Shown here piece after piece: positions 43,028-52,396 of a stretch of DNA of 64,000 bases; position 1 is the first letter of the stretch, and every line of letters begins with the position of its first letter. The notes beneath the pieces were generated by a model. The model saw nothing but the letters and a program-made list of their open reading frames with translations, ran no database searches and had not been told where the DNA came from. This DNA is from an uncultured Collinsella sp. (GTDB lineage: Bacteria; Actinomycetota; Coriobacteriia; Coriobacteriales; Coriobacteriaceae): contig UQWS01000010.1 in NCBI GenBank assembly GCA_900544875.1, forward strand, positions 5,265-69,264, given 5' to 3'. The translations under genes and the position numbers were made by a program.

Positions 43028-43532
43028 GTTAAATGCGAAAGTCAGTATACACGAGGAATCGCAAAGTGCAAACAGAAAAGTTGGCATTTTTTAAAACGCT
43101 TGGCCGTGCTTGGCGCTGCAGTGGGGCTTGAGGTCCCAAAAAACGGCTTCCGACCAGCGTGGTTGATCAACTCAATTGTTCAAAAAAGGGTATTCATAAG
43201 CGACTTGGCAATGAATTTAAAAATCTTTGGGTGGTGCTGTGGGCCACTGGTATGCATTTTGCGACCACAGCCTTGTGTCCGCTGACCTGCGGCTTGGCTC
43301 AGCTTGTCCCCACGGCACCGTATCTTGAACACAGATCCGTCAAGCATTTGGTCAGCATTTGGTTGGAATGCGCATGAAGTGCCGTGTGAGCATGGACATA
43401 TGTGGAGGTCATGAGGTTGTAGCTGCATATTCTTGCAGCCTAGGAGGTTGAAAGATATTATTACCAAGTCTTTTCCTGCTTCAGGCGCACCTTCACGACC
43501 TGAAGCCACATTTGCCCAGAGGAGGTGACAAT
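43028..43532 (+). promoter_or_regulatory. Gene-free leader region of the rpsF operon
   Basis: About 505 bp with no convincing gene. Short inverted pairs are present: GCTGCA/TGCAGC at about 43422-43439 and CTTCAGG/CCTGAAG at about 43479-43505, the second just upstream of rpsF. A ribosomal-protein autoregulatory leader would be expected here, but I cannot match a known consensus. Confidence 0.4.
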
Positions 43533-43826
43533 ATGAAGGCTTATGAACTGCTGTTCTTTGTTGACCCGTCGCTCGACCCCGAGACTCGTCTCGCTGTTAT
43601 GAAGCGTATCGATACCACGATCGCTGAGGGCGCTGGCAAGGTCGACTCCGTTGACGAGTGGGGCAAGCGCAAGCTCGCCTACGAGATCAACGACCTCACC
43701 GATGGTGACTACACCCTCATCAACTTCCACGCAGATCCTACCCAGATCGCCGAGCTTGATCGCGTCCTGCGCATCACCGACGCTGTGGTCCGCCACATGA
43801 TCGTCCGTCGCGACGACCAGGAGTAA
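43533..43826 (+). CDS. rpsF: Ribosomal protein bS6
   Basis: 97 aa 30S protein that binds 16S rRNA with S18. It has MKAYELLFFVDPSLD, DEWGKRKLAYEINDLTDGDY and RHMIVRRDD, the S6 consensus. Start ATG 43533 behind AGGAGG. First gene of rpsF-ssb-rpsR-rplI. Confidence 0.97.
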   Translation: MKAYELLFFVDPSLDPETRLAVMKRIDTTIAEGAGKVDSVDEWGKRKLAYEINDLTDGDYTLINFHADPTQIAELDRVLRITDAVVRHMIVRRDDQE

Positions 43827-43874
43827 GACTGTCGTTTTGGACTGGGCTTGTGCCCCAAGAGGAAGTAGTGAGTT

Positions 43875-44327
43875 ATGAGCATCAATCGAGTGAACATCAC
43901 CGGTAACCTCACCCGCGATCCCGAGCTGCGCGCCACCGCCGGCGGAACCCAGGTTCTGTCCTTTGGCGTCGCCGTGAACGATCGTCGCCGCAACGCGCAG
44001 ACTGGCGAGTGGGAGGACTATCCCAACTTTGTCGACTGCACCATGTTCGGCACCCGCGCCGAGGCCGTGAGCCGTTTCCTGGCAAAGGGAAACAAGGTCG
44101 CGATCGAGGGCAAGCTGCGCTACAGCTCTTGGGAGCGCGACGGCCAGCGCCGGAGCAAGCTTGAGGTCATCGTCGATGAGATCGAGTTTATGAGCTCCCG
44201 TGGTGGCCAGGGTGGCTACGACCAGGGCGGTTACGCCCCCGCAGCTCCCGCGCCCGCAGCACGTCCTGCCGCACCGGTGGCTACGCCGCCCGCGGTCGAC
44301 GTCTACGATGAGGACATCCCGTTCTAA
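43875..44327 (+). CDS. ssb: Single-stranded DNA-binding protein
   Basis: 150 aa. OB fold (about 1-105; SINRVNITGNLTRDPELR, FGVAVNDR), a Gly/Ala/Pro-rich linker, and the acidic protein-interaction tip DEDIPF. It lies between rpsF and rpsR as in many Gram-positives. Confidence 0.97.
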   Translation: MSINRVNITGNLTRDPELRATAGGTQVLSFGVAVNDRRRNAQTGEWEDYPNFVDCTMFGTRAEAVSRFLAKGNKVAIEGKLRYSSWERDGQRRSKLEVIVDEIEFMSSRGGQGGYDQGGYAPAAPAPAARPAAPVATPPAVDVYDEDIPF

Positions 44328-44399
44328 GGGTTGTTCACCTATTTTTGAGTGAGAGGCGGCTTCGGTTCGCCGAAGTTGCCAAACGAAAGGTATTTTGAC

Positions 44400-44666
44400 A
44401 TGGCTAATGATTTTTCTGCACGTCAGCCGCGTCGTAAGTACTGCCAGTTCTGCAAGGAGAACACTGAGTTCATCGACTATAAGGACACTCAGCTTCTCCG
44501 TAAGTACATGACCGACCGTGGCAAGATTAAGCCCCGTCGCGTCACTGGCGCTTGCACGCAGCATCAGCATGACATCGCCAACGCCATCAAGCGCGCCCGC
44601 GAGATGGCTCTCCTGCCGTACACCGTCCCCGTGGTTTCCTCTCGTGGCAACCGCGACCGCGGCTAA
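44400..44666 (+). CDS. rpsR: Ribosomal protein bS18
   Basis: 88 aa. RRKYCQFCKE and IDYKDTQLLRKYMTDRGKIKPRRVTG are the S18 core; CxxC is kept, so this is the zinc-type form. Start ATG 44400 behind GAAAGG; a longer upstream frame lacks support. Confidence 0.97.
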   Translation: MANDFSARQPRRKYCQFCKENTEFIDYKDTQLLRKYMTDRGKIKPRRVTGACTQHQHDIANAIKRAREMALLPYTVPVVSSRGNRDRG

Positions 44667-44681
44667 GAAGGGAGACGCATC

Positions 44682-45221
44682 ATGAAGGTTATTCTTCTCG
44701 ATGAGATCAAGGGCAAGGGCGGCGAGGGTGACGTCGTAGAGGTCGCTCAGGGTTACGCTGAGAACTTCCTGTTCCCCAAGAAGCTCGCTGTTGCCGCCAC
44801 CAAGGGCAACCTCAAGCAGCTTGACGAGCGTCGCAACAACATCGCCAAGCGCGAGGCCGTCCGTCTGGCTACCGCCAACGAGACCAAGGCTGCCTTCGAG
44901 GGCAAGACGGTCACCGTTGACGTCAAGGTCGGCGACGAGGGCATCCTCTTTGGCTCCGTTACCGCCGCTATGATCGCTGACGCCATCAAGGCTCAGCTCG
45001 GTATGGACATCGACCGCAAGCGCGTCGAGCTCGGTAAGCCCATCAAGGTTGCCGGTGCCCACACCGTTGCCATCTCGCTGTACCGCGAGATCAAGGCCGA
45101 GGTTGTCGTTCTCGTCGGCGTTACCGCCGAGGAGCTCGCTGCCGAGGCTGAGGTCGAGGAGGCCGCTGAGGTCGCCGAGGCCGAGACCGCCGAGGTCGAG
45201 ACTGAGGCTGCTGCCGAGTAG
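44682..45221 (+). CDS. rplI: Ribosomal protein bL9 with acidic C-terminal tail
   Basis: 179 aa. The standard L9 core (MKVILLDEIKGKGGEGDVVEVAQGYAENFLFPKKLA) covers about 150 residues; an extra Glu/Ala-rich tail of about 28 residues follows (AEVEEAAEVAEAETAEVE). The tail is not part of the L9 fold. Confidence 0.96.
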   Translation: MKVILLDEIKGKGGEGDVVEVAQGYAENFLFPKKLAVAATKGNLKQLDERRNNIAKREAVRLATANETKAAFEGKTVTVDVKVGDEGILFGSVTAAMIADAIKAQLGMDIDRKRVELGKPIKVAGAHTVAISLYREIKAEVVVLVGVTAEELAAEAEVEEAAEVAEAETAEVETEAAAE

Positions 45222-45253
45222 CATTTGCTGCAACGCAACAATCTTGTTCTAAG

Positions 45254-45292
45254 AAGGGCGCTCTGGGAAACCAGGGCGCCCTTTTGTTTTTT
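45254..45292 (+). terminator. Terminator of the rpsF-rplI operon
   Basis: AAGGGCGCTCTGG / CCAGGGCGCCCTT stem (one mismatch) with GAAA loop, then TTGTTTTTT. Confidence 0.9.
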
Positions 45293-45445
45293 GCGCTGAG
45301 TGAGTGTCATGGTGAACGTTGCGTCGAAGTCCTATATACAGGACCGTTCATCCGTTTGGTTCGGTGATGATTGGCGGCGCGCGGCGCGTTTTGGGACCGT
45401 GGCTGATACTATGGATGCTCGCAAGCGATATGAATGAGGATGCTC

Positions 45446-46837
45446 ATGGCATATGACGATAGGGAGACCGGGCTGACGGTTGAGGACCGCGGCTCCAAGT
45501 TGGGTCTTCCCCAAAACCAAGATGCAGAGGCCAATGTACTGGCCGCTATGCTGCTATCGCCCGAGGTGGTCGAAGAGGCCCAGGTCGAGCTGCAGCCCGA
45601 TGACTTCTACCGGCCCATTCATAAGACCATCTATACCGCGATGGTCGATATGTACAACAGCCGCATTCCCATCGACTCCATCTCGCTGATCGATTACCTG
45701 CGAAGCATCAACAAGCTTGATGCCGTGGGCGGCGAGGCCTACATTTTGGAGTTGATGGGTCAGACCCTGTCGCTCGTCAACTGGCAGCACCATGCCGCTA
45801 TCGTTCGCCGCGATTCGATGCTGCGTGAGCTGATCGGCGCCACCAACGAGATCAACGCGCTGGCCTATAACGCTCCCACCGATACCAAAGAGGTCGTGGA
45901 GCTGGCCGAGAGCAAGTTGCTCAAGGTCACGGCGCGCGAGGTCAAGTCGAGCTACAAGACGCTGACCGAGTTTATGGTCGAGGCCTATAACGAGGCCGAG
46001 GAAGTGTGCCAGGCAGGCGGCCAGGCTGCGGGCGTGCCCACGGGCTTCCCGTCGCTCGACCGCATGCTCATGGGTTTTCGCGAGGGCCAGCTCATCATCA
46101 TCGGCGCCCGCCCTGCTGTGGGTAAGACGTCGTTCGCCCTGAATCTGGCGCTCAACGCTGCCGCGGCCGGTTATACCGTCGGCTTCTTCTCGCTGGAGAT
46201 GTCGGGCAAGGAAATTGCCCAGCGTCTGATTTGCGCCTACGCCATGATTTCGATCAGTGACTTCCGCATGGGCCGCATTAGCCCCGAGCAGTGGGCCAAT
46301 ATCAACGAGGCCACGCAGACCTTGTCCAAGCTCGATATTCTGATTGACGATACGCCCGGCACCACAGTGACCGAGATTCGCGCCAAGAGCCGCCGCATGC
46401 TCCACAACAAGGAGAAGGCCATCATCATCCTGGACTACCTGCAGCTGGTGAGTCCTCCGCCGGGACGCCGCTCCGAGAGCCGTACCGTCGAGGTCTCCGA
46501 GATGTCGCGTGGTCTGAAGATCATGGCCAAGGAACTCAAGATCCCGCTCATCGCGCTGTCGCAGCTCTCGCGTCAGGTCGAATCCCGTACCGGCAAGCGC
46601 CCGCAGCTTTCCGACCTTCGTGAATCGGGCTCCATCGAGCAGGACGCCGATATCGTTATGTTCTTGGACCGCTCCGCCGACGAGGCCGAAGCCTCGCGCG
46701 ACGATCGACCCGACGAGGGCGTTACGCGTATCGTCGTGGCCAAGAACCGTTCGGGCCCGATCGGCGACGTCGACCTGATGTTCCTGCCGGCATCCACCAA
46801 GTTCTATGAGCTTGATGGGGCACATGCCGAGGAGTAG
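45446..46837 (+). CDS. dnaB: Replicative DNA helicase
   Basis: 463 aa hexameric 5'-3' helicase. The N-terminal domain (about 20-120, NQDAEANVLAAMLLS) and RecA-like domain with Walker A GARPAVGKTSFAL, IILDYLQLV and LSQLSRQVE(SR) are complete; no intein. Start ATG 45446 behind GAGGA. Its probable loader is the DUF721 protein at 30.6 kb. Confidence 0.97.
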   Translation: MAYDDRETGLTVEDRGSKLGLPQNQDAEANVLAAMLLSPEVVEEAQVELQPDDFYRPIHKTIYTAMVDMYNSRIPIDSISLIDYLRSINKLDAVGGEAYILELMGQTLSLVNWQHHAAIVRRDSMLRELIGATNEINALAYNAPTDTKEVVELAESKLLKVTAREVKSSYKTLTEFMVEAYNEAEEVCQAGGQAAGVPTGFPSLDRMLMGFREGQLIIIGARPAVGKTSFALNLALNAAAAGYTVGFFSLEMSGKEIAQRLICAYAMISISDFRMGRISPEQWANINEATQTLSKLDILIDDTPGTTVTEIRAKSRRMLHNKEKAIIILDYLQLVSPPPGRRSESRTVEVSEMSRGLKIMAKELKIPLIALSQLSRQVESRTGKRPQLSDLRESGSIEQDADIVMFLDRSADEAEASRDDRPDEGVTRIVVAKNRSGPIGDVDLMFLPASTKFYELDGAHAEE

Positions 46838-46930
46838 GACAGGCGCCCGTTGCACGGGTATACTGGGAATGTTTTGTGCTTCTGCGTGCCGGCGTGGCGC
46901 GTAGACAGTCCATGAATGTAAGGAGTAAAC

Positions 46931-48217
46931 ATGCCGTCAACCGTTTTGGTCGGTGCCCAGTGGGGCGATGAGGGCAAGGGTAAGATCTGCGACCTGGTCG
47001 CCGGCGACTTCGATGCCGTCGTGCGCTACTCGGGCGGCAACAACGCCGGCCACACCATCGTCGTCAACGGCAAGAAGTACGGCCTGCACCAGGTGCCCTC
47101 CGGCATCATGTATTCCGACCATGTGTCGGTGATCGGTAACGGCTGCGTCGTCAACCCCAAGGTTGTCCTTGAGGAGATCGACATGTTTGAGGCCGACGGC
47201 ATCACCACCAAGAACCTCAAGATTAGCGGCAACGCGCATGTCATCATGCCGTACCACATCGACCTGGATGGCGCCTTTGAGCAGAAGCTCGGCAAGAAGA
47301 ACATCGGTACCACCAAGCGCGGTATCGGTCCGTGCTATCAGGACAAGATGGCCCGCATTGGCCTGCGCATGCAGGATATGCTGGACGAGGCGCTGTTCCG
47401 CGACAAGCTTGAGACCGCTCTCGCCCGCGTGAACCCCGAGCTTGAGCTCATCTACAACCTGCCCACCTACACCGTGGACCAGATTTGCGACGAGTACCTG
47501 CCCATGGCCGAGCGCCTGCGTCCCTACATCACCGAGACGAGCCTGCTGCTCAACAACATGATCGATGAGGGCAAGGACCTGCTGTTTGAGGGCGCCCAGG
47601 CGACGTTGCTCGACATCGACCACGGCACCTATCCGTACGTGACGTCTTCCAACTGCACCGCCGGCGGCGCCATCACCGGCTCCGGCGTGGGCATGAAGAA
47701 CGTCGACCGCGTGCTGGGCGTCATGAAGGCCTATATCACCCGCGTCGGTTCGGGCCCCATGCCCACCGAGCTTTCCTATGAGTCCGAGGCCGGTCACACG
47801 CTGACCGAGGAGGGCTATGAGTACGGTGTGACCACCGGTCGCCGTCGTCGCTGCGGCTGGTTCGACGGCCCCATCGCCAACTACGCCTCACGCGTCAACG
47901 GCCTCACCGATATCGCCCTGACTAAGCTCGACGTGCTTTCGGCCTTCGACACCATCAAGGTGTGCGTGGCCTACGACGTCGATGGCGAGCGCTACACCAG
48001 CGTGCCCGAGCATCAGGTGCGCTTTGAGCATGCCAAGCCCATCTACGAGGAGCTCCCCGGCTGGAAGTGCGACATCACCGGTTGCCGCAGCTTTGATGAG
48101 CTGCCGCAGGAGGCTCAGGACTGCGTGGCGTTTATCGAGGATCTGACACACACCCGCGTGACGTTCATTGGCGTCGGCGCCGGTCGCGAGCAGATCATCA
48201 ACCGATTCTGGAAGTAA
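46931..48217 (+). CDS. purA: Adenylosuccinate synthetase
   Basis: 428 aa GTP-dependent enzyme converting IMP to adenylosuccinate, the step before PurB. Signature GAQWGDEGKGKI at the start and GPCYQDKMARIGLRM in the middle. Ribosome site AAGGAG precedes the ATG. Confidence 0.97.
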   Translation: MPSTVLVGAQWGDEGKGKICDLVAGDFDAVVRYSGGNNAGHTIVVNGKKYGLHQVPSGIMYSDHVSVIGNGCVVNPKVVLEEIDMFEADGITTKNLKISGNAHVIMPYHIDLDGAFEQKLGKKNIGTTKRGIGPCYQDKMARIGLRMQDMLDEALFRDKLETALARVNPELELIYNLPTYTVDQICDEYLPMAERLRPYITETSLLLNNMIDEGKDLLFEGAQATLLDIDHGTYPYVTSSNCTAGGAITGSGVGMKNVDRVLGVMKAYITRVGSGPMPTELSYESEAGHTLTEEGYEYGVTTGRRRRCGWFDGPIANYASRVNGLTDIALTKLDVLSAFDTIKVCVAYDVDGERYTSVPEHQVRFEHAKPIYEELPGWKCDITGCRSFDELPQEAQDCVAFIEDLTHTRVTFIGVGAGREQIINRFWK

Positions 48218-48238
48218 TCGGGACTATTTGGTTATTGC

Positions 48239-48282
48239 GATATACCCCTTTGCAGCCCAAGCGGGCGGCCGAGGGGTATATT
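48239..48282 (+). terminator. Hairpin after purA
   Basis: GATATACCCCTT pairs with GAGGGGTATAT around an inner GCCC/GGGC stem, followed by TTTGCTT. Confidence 0.75.
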
Positions 48283-48335
48283 TGCTTGCAAAGGGCTCGC
48301 GCGGAGCGGGCCATTCATCCATAGAGGAGGCACCC

Positions 48336-49640
48336 TTGAAGGCGGACACTCAAACCATCGACATCCTGTTGTTGGGCAGCGGCGGCCGTGAGCATGCTTT
48401 GGCAGCTAAGCTCGCAGCATCACCGCGCGCCGGCAAGCTCTACATCGCGCCGGGCAACGGCGGCACCGCGAGCTGCGGCGAGAACGTTGTTCTCGACGAC
48501 TGCGATCCTGCGGCCGTGGCGGCGTTTGCGCAGAGCCACGGATGCGGACTCGTGGTAATTGGCCCCGAGGCTCCGCTCGTGGCGGGCGTGGCCGACGCCG
48601 TGCGCGCGGTGGGTATTCCCTGCTTTGGCCCGGGTGCCGAGGGCGCCCAGATGGAGGGCTCTAAGCTGTTCTCCAAGCAGCTCATGGAGCGCGCGGGCAT
48701 TCCGACGGCAGCCTACGGCTCGTTTACCGACGAGGCTTCGGCTCTTGCTTATGTGCGTGAGCAGGGCGCTCCGCTGGTCGTCAAGGCCGACGGCCTTGCC
48801 GCGGGCAAGGGCGTTATCGTGGCGACCGAACTTGAGCAGGCCGAGGAGGCCGTGCGCGAGTGCTTTGGCGGCACCTTTGGCGATGCCGGCAACACCGTGG
48901 TTATCGAGGAGATGCTGACCGGCCCCGAGTGCTCGCTTTTGGCCTTTACCGACGGCAAGACCGTGCGCCCCATGGCCACCTCGCAGGACCACAAGCGCGC
49001 GCTCGAGGGCGACAAGGGCCCCAACACCGGCGGCATGGGTGTCTACAGCCCGGTGCCCATCGTGACCGACGAGGAGCACGCCACCATGGTGAAGGTCATG
49101 GAGCAGACCGTTGCCGAGCTTGCTGCCGAGGGCATCGACTACCGCGGCTGCCTGTACGGCGGCTTTATGCTCACGCCCGCCGGCCCCAAGGTGCTGGAGT
49201 TCAATGCCCGCTTTGGCGACCCCGAGACGCAGGTCGTGCTGCCGCGCCTTAAGAACGACCTGGTTGAGGTCATGCTGGCCTGCGCCAACTGTGAGCTCGA
49301 TCAGATTGAGCTCGACTGGCGCGACGAGTGGGCCGTGGCCGTTGTCCTGACGAGCGCGGGCTATCCCGGCAGCTACGAGAGGGGCAAGGTCATCGCCGGT
49401 ATCACCGATGCCGAGGCCATGGAGAACGTGACCGTGTACCACGCGGGCACTGCTGTGGTGAACGGCCAGCTCTTGACCAATGGTGGTCGCGTGCTTGCCG
49501 TGACCGCTCTGGGCGACACGTTCGAGAACGCTCGCAACCTTGCCTACGAGGCCTGCGAGAAGATTGATTTTGAGGGTAAGACCCTGCGTCACGACATCGG
49601 CCTGCGCGCGCTGCGCGGCCGCGACGCCTGGGATGCCTAA
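48336..49640 (+). CDS. purD: Phosphoribosylamine--glycine ligase
   Basis: 434 aa ATP-grasp ligase, second step of de novo purine synthesis (GAR synthesis). LLLGSGGREHALAAKLA at the N-terminus, then VKADGLAAGKGV and RFGDPETQVVLPRL. The TTG start at 48336 is placed by GAGGAGG 5 nt upstream; the longer frame runs into purA. Confidence 0.95.
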   Translation: MKADTQTIDILLLGSGGREHALAAKLAASPRAGKLYIAPGNGGTASCGENVVLDDCDPAAVAAFAQSHGCGLVVIGPEAPLVAGVADAVRAVGIPCFGPGAEGAQMEGSKLFSKQLMERAGIPTAAYGSFTDEASALAYVREQGAPLVVKADGLAAGKGVIVATELEQAEEAVRECFGGTFGDAGNTVVIEEMLTGPECSLLAFTDGKTVRPMATSQDHKRALEGDKGPNTGGMGVYSPVPIVTDEEHATMVKVMEQTVAELAAEGIDYRGCLYGGFMLTPAGPKVLEFNARFGDPETQVVLPRLKNDLVEVMLACANCELDQIELDWRDEWAVAVVLTSAGYPGSYERGKVIAGITDAEAMENVTVYHAGTAVVNGQLLTNGGRVLAVTALGDTFENARNLAYEACEKIDFEGKTLRHDIGLRALRGRDAWDA

Positions 49641-49661
49641 AGTCCGAGAGGAATGAGACGG

Positions 49662-50357
49662 ATGGACGAAAAGAACGAAGAGCTCGTGGATGCGCAGATC
49701 GTCGAGGAGGACAGCCGCGTGTATGGGCACGCCGAGGGCGAACCTGGTGGCGAGGTCGCTGACGAGCCGGCGCTGGTGCTGGGCGACGATGACCCGCACG
49801 ATGCCGAGCTGCACGAGAAGATTCTTTCGGAGGAGTGCGCCTGGAAGGGCAAGATCCTCGACGTCCACCGTCTTGAGGTTGAGCTGCCCAACGGTCGCCG
49901 CAGCGCCCGCGATATCGTTCGCCATCCGGGTGCTGCGGCCGTTGTGGCGCTGACCGAGAGTGGCAAGATCGTACTGGTGCGTCAGTACCGCACCGCCATC
50001 GACCGCGTGACGGTCGAGATTCCCGCCGGCAAGCTCGATTCAGGTGAGGACCCGCTCGATTGCGCCAAGCGCGAACTGCATGAGGAGACGGGCTTTAGGG
50101 CTGGTCGCATTCGCTTTTTGACGTCGATTGTCACGTCCTGCGGTTTTTGCGATGAGATCATCCACATCTACTTGGCTACCAAGCTCGAGTTTGATGCGCC
50201 CAACCCCGACGATGACGAGTTTGTCAACGTGGACCTGGTGCCGCTGCACGAGCTGATCGACGCCGTGCTCGACGGCAAGATCGAAGACGCCAAGACCGTC
50301 GTGGGCGCTCTTGCCTGCGACAGTATCGCTCACCGACTAGGCGGGGCAGAGCTCTAG
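49662..50357 (+). CDS. Nudix hydrolase, ADP-ribose pyrophosphatase type
   Basis: 231 aa. The Nudix box is GKLDSGEDPLDCAKRELHEETGF with intact REx2EE. RQYRTAIDRVTVEIPAGKL and FLTSIVTSCGFCDEIIHIYLA match the ADP-ribose/NDP-sugar pyrophosphatase branch. The first 60 or so residues are acidic and not part of the fold. ATG 49662 is preferred to ATG 49653 because the latter abuts the ribosome site. Probably co-transcribed with purD (gap 21 nt). Confidence 0.87.
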   Translation: MDEKNEELVDAQIVEEDSRVYGHAEGEPGGEVADEPALVLGDDDPHDAELHEKILSEECAWKGKILDVHRLEVELPNGRRSARDIVRHPGAAAVVALTESGKIVLVRQYRTAIDRVTVEIPAGKLDSGEDPLDCAKRELHEETGFRAGRIRFLTSIVTSCGFCDEIIHIYLATKLEFDAPNPDDDEFVNVDLVPLHELIDAVLDGKIEDAKTVVGALACDSIAHRLGGAEL

Positions 50358-50385
50358 GTTACGCGGTTTTACCAAACCGCGTAAC
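50358..50385 (+). terminator. Perfect hairpin after Nudix gene
   Basis: GTTACGCGGTTT / AAACCGCGTAAC with a 4-nt loop (12 bp perfect), starting one base after the stop codon. No U-run; it probably protects or terminates the purD-Nudix transcript. Confidence 0.55.
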
Positions 50386-50387
50386 GA

Positions 50388-50510
50388 GTCGACGCTGCAA
50401 ACGCCCCTAAGCGGCAATCTGCCTTTCAATCGTCGCTCGCGTACCGAAGTACGCGTCGCTCCTCTTTCAAGGCACCTTGCTCGCTTAGGGACGTTTTCGC
50501 TGACGCTGCC
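50388..50510. repeat. 123-bp imperfect palindrome
   Basis: Two arms of about 57 nt fold over GAA: GCGTAC/GTACGC at the apex (50439-50452), CTTTCAA/TTCAAGGCA-type pairs in the middle, CCTAAGC/GCTTAGG and AAACG/CGTTTT towards the base. Between the Nudix gene and the ABC transporter. The rest of the gap to 50604 shows only the transporter's leader. Confidence 0.65.
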
Positions 50511-50604
50511 AGAACATCGGCGTTATGCTTGTTGGGACGCTTTGTTTTCAGCCTGACCGGTTCAACCGGATTTCTCACGCTATTTATTTCTCTTCGAGGA
50601 TTGC

Positions 50605-52377
50605 ATGTTTAAAAGGTTTCTCTCGTATTACGAGCCCCAGATGGGGCTTTTTGTTGCTGATACTGTTTGTGCTCTGGTGCTTGCCGCCATTGACCTGGCG
50701 TTCCCCATTATCCTGCGCAATTTGACCGGTGGGCTGTTTACTCAGGGTCAGGCTGTCATTATGCAGGCGCTCGGCATGATCGCGGTGGGCTTGGTGCTGA
50801 TGTATGCCGTCCGCTGCGCCTGCCGCTATTTTGTGAGCTATTGGGGTCACGTGATGGGCGCGCGTATGGAGTCCAAAATGCGCGAGGACCTGTTTGACCA
50901 GTATGAGCGCTTTAGCTTTGCGTACTTTGACCGCAACAGCTCGGGCGACATGATGAGCCGCGTGGTCAACGACCTGTTCGATATCTGCGAGGCGGCGCAT
51001 CACGTGCCCGAGTGGATCATCATCTGCGGCATCGAGATTATCGGCTCGTTTGTGATCCTCTTTACCATCGCCCCGGTGCTGGCGCTTGCCATGGCTGTGG
51101 TGACGGCGGCGTTTGCGGTCATCATGTTTTGGCAGAACATGCGCATGCGCGAGGTCTTTAGCGACAACCGCAAAAAGATCAGCGGCATCAATGCGCAGCT
51201 GCAGGATTCGCTGGCGGGCATGCGCGTGGTCAAGAGTTTTGCCAATGAGGAGACCGAACGCTTCAAGTTCCGCGCCTCCAACAATCGCTATCTTTCGTCC
51301 AAGGAGAACATGTATCACGCCATGGGCGTCTATACCGCGACGTATGGCCTGCTCTCGGGTGTGCTCTATGTGATCGTGGTGCTGCTGGGCGGCTGGCTGG
51401 TCGCCCAGGGACAGCTGCAGGCGGTCGATATGGCGACCTTTGCACTCTATATTTCGCTGTTCTGCACGCCGCTCGAGACACTCGTCAATTCGGCCGAAAC
51501 GTATCAGAAGGCCATCGCCGGCTTTAAGCGCATGGACGAGGTGCTCTCGACCGCGCCGGATATCCAGGACAAGCCGGGCGCTACGGATCTGCAGGTGACT
51601 GCCGGCGCCGTGGAGTATCACGACGTGTGCTTTAACTACGAGGACGTTGAGCTGGGCGAGGGCGATGCCGAAGAGCGTCCCGTTATCGACCATATGAATC
51701 TGTCCATCAAGCCCGGGCAGACCATCGCTTTGGTTGGCCCTTCGGGCGGTGGCAAGTCCACGACCTGTTCGCTGCTGCCGCGCTTTTATGACGTGGCTGC
51801 CGGATCCATTAGCATCGACGGCCAGGACGTGCGCGATGTGACGCAGCAGAGCCTGCGTCGCGCCATCGGCCTGGTGCAGCAGGATGTCTATCTGTTTGAC
51901 GGCACGATTGGCGAGAACATCGCCTACGGCAAGCCGGGCGCTACGGCAGGAGAGATCGCCGAGGCCGCCCGTCGCGCCAACATCGATGCCTTTATCGAGT
52001 CGCTTCCACAGGGTTATGACACGGTCGTGGGCGAGCGCGGCAGCCGTCTTTCGGGCGGACAGAAGCAGCGTGTTGCCATCGCGCGAGTGTTTCTCAAGAA
52101 CCCCAAGATCCTTATTTTGGATGAGGCGACGAGTGCTTTGGATAACGAGAGCGAGGAGGCGGTGCAGGAGTCGCTCGAAGAGCTGGCACGCGGCCGCACC
52201 ACGATTATCATCGCCCACCGTCTTTCGACCATTAAGCATGCCGATGAGATCGCGACCGTTGAGCATGGTCGCGTTGTGGAGCGTGGCACGCACGAGGAGC
52301 TTCTCGCCCGTGGCGGCACTTATGCCCGTTACTATCGAATGCAGTTCGAAGGTGCGCGTGCGCACGAGCTCGACTGA
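50605..52377 (+). CDS. ABC exporter half-transporter (TMD-NBD)
   Basis: 590 aa. Six membrane segments (about 15-270), then an ATPase domain with Walker A GPSGGGKS (378-385), signature LSGGQ (482-486), Walker B ILILDE (502-507) and switch His538. The MsbA/LmrA-like layout indicates an exporter working as a dimer. Substrate unknown; the neighbour at 52397 has no transporter motif. Start behind GAGGA. Confidence 0.9.
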   Translation: MFKRFLSYYEPQMGLFVADTVCALVLAAIDLAFPIILRNLTGGLFTQGQAVIMQALGMIAVGLVLMYAVRCACRYFVSYWGHVMGARMESKMREDLFDQYERFSFAYFDRNSSGDMMSRVVNDLFDICEAAHHVPEWIIICGIEIIGSFVILFTIAPVLALAMAVVTAAFAVIMFWQNMRMREVFSDNRKKISGINAQLQDSLAGMRVVKSFANEETERFKFRASNNRYLSSKENMYHAMGVYTATYGLLSGVLYVIVVLLGGWLVAQGQLQAVDMATFALYISLFCTPLETLVNSAETYQKAIAGFKRMDEVLSTAPDIQDKPGATDLQVTAGAVEYHDVCFNYEDVELGEGDAEERPVIDHMNLSIKPGQTIALVGPSGGGKSTTCSLLPRFYDVAAGSISIDGQDVRDVTQQSLRRAIGLVQQDVYLFDGTIGENIAYGKPGATAGEIAEAARRANIDAFIESLPQGYDTVVGERGSRLSGGQKQRVAIARVFLKNPKILILDEATSALDNESEEAVQESLEELARGRTTIIIAHRLSTIKHADEIATVEHGRVVERGTHEELLARGGTYARYYRMQFEGARAHELD

Positions 52378-52396
52378 TTGATATGACAGGAAGTTT

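Noticed and set aside
43159..43377. 72-codon frame in the rpsF leader
   Set aside because: No good ribosome site, no domain, and unlike neighbouring codon use. Kept only as part of the leader region.
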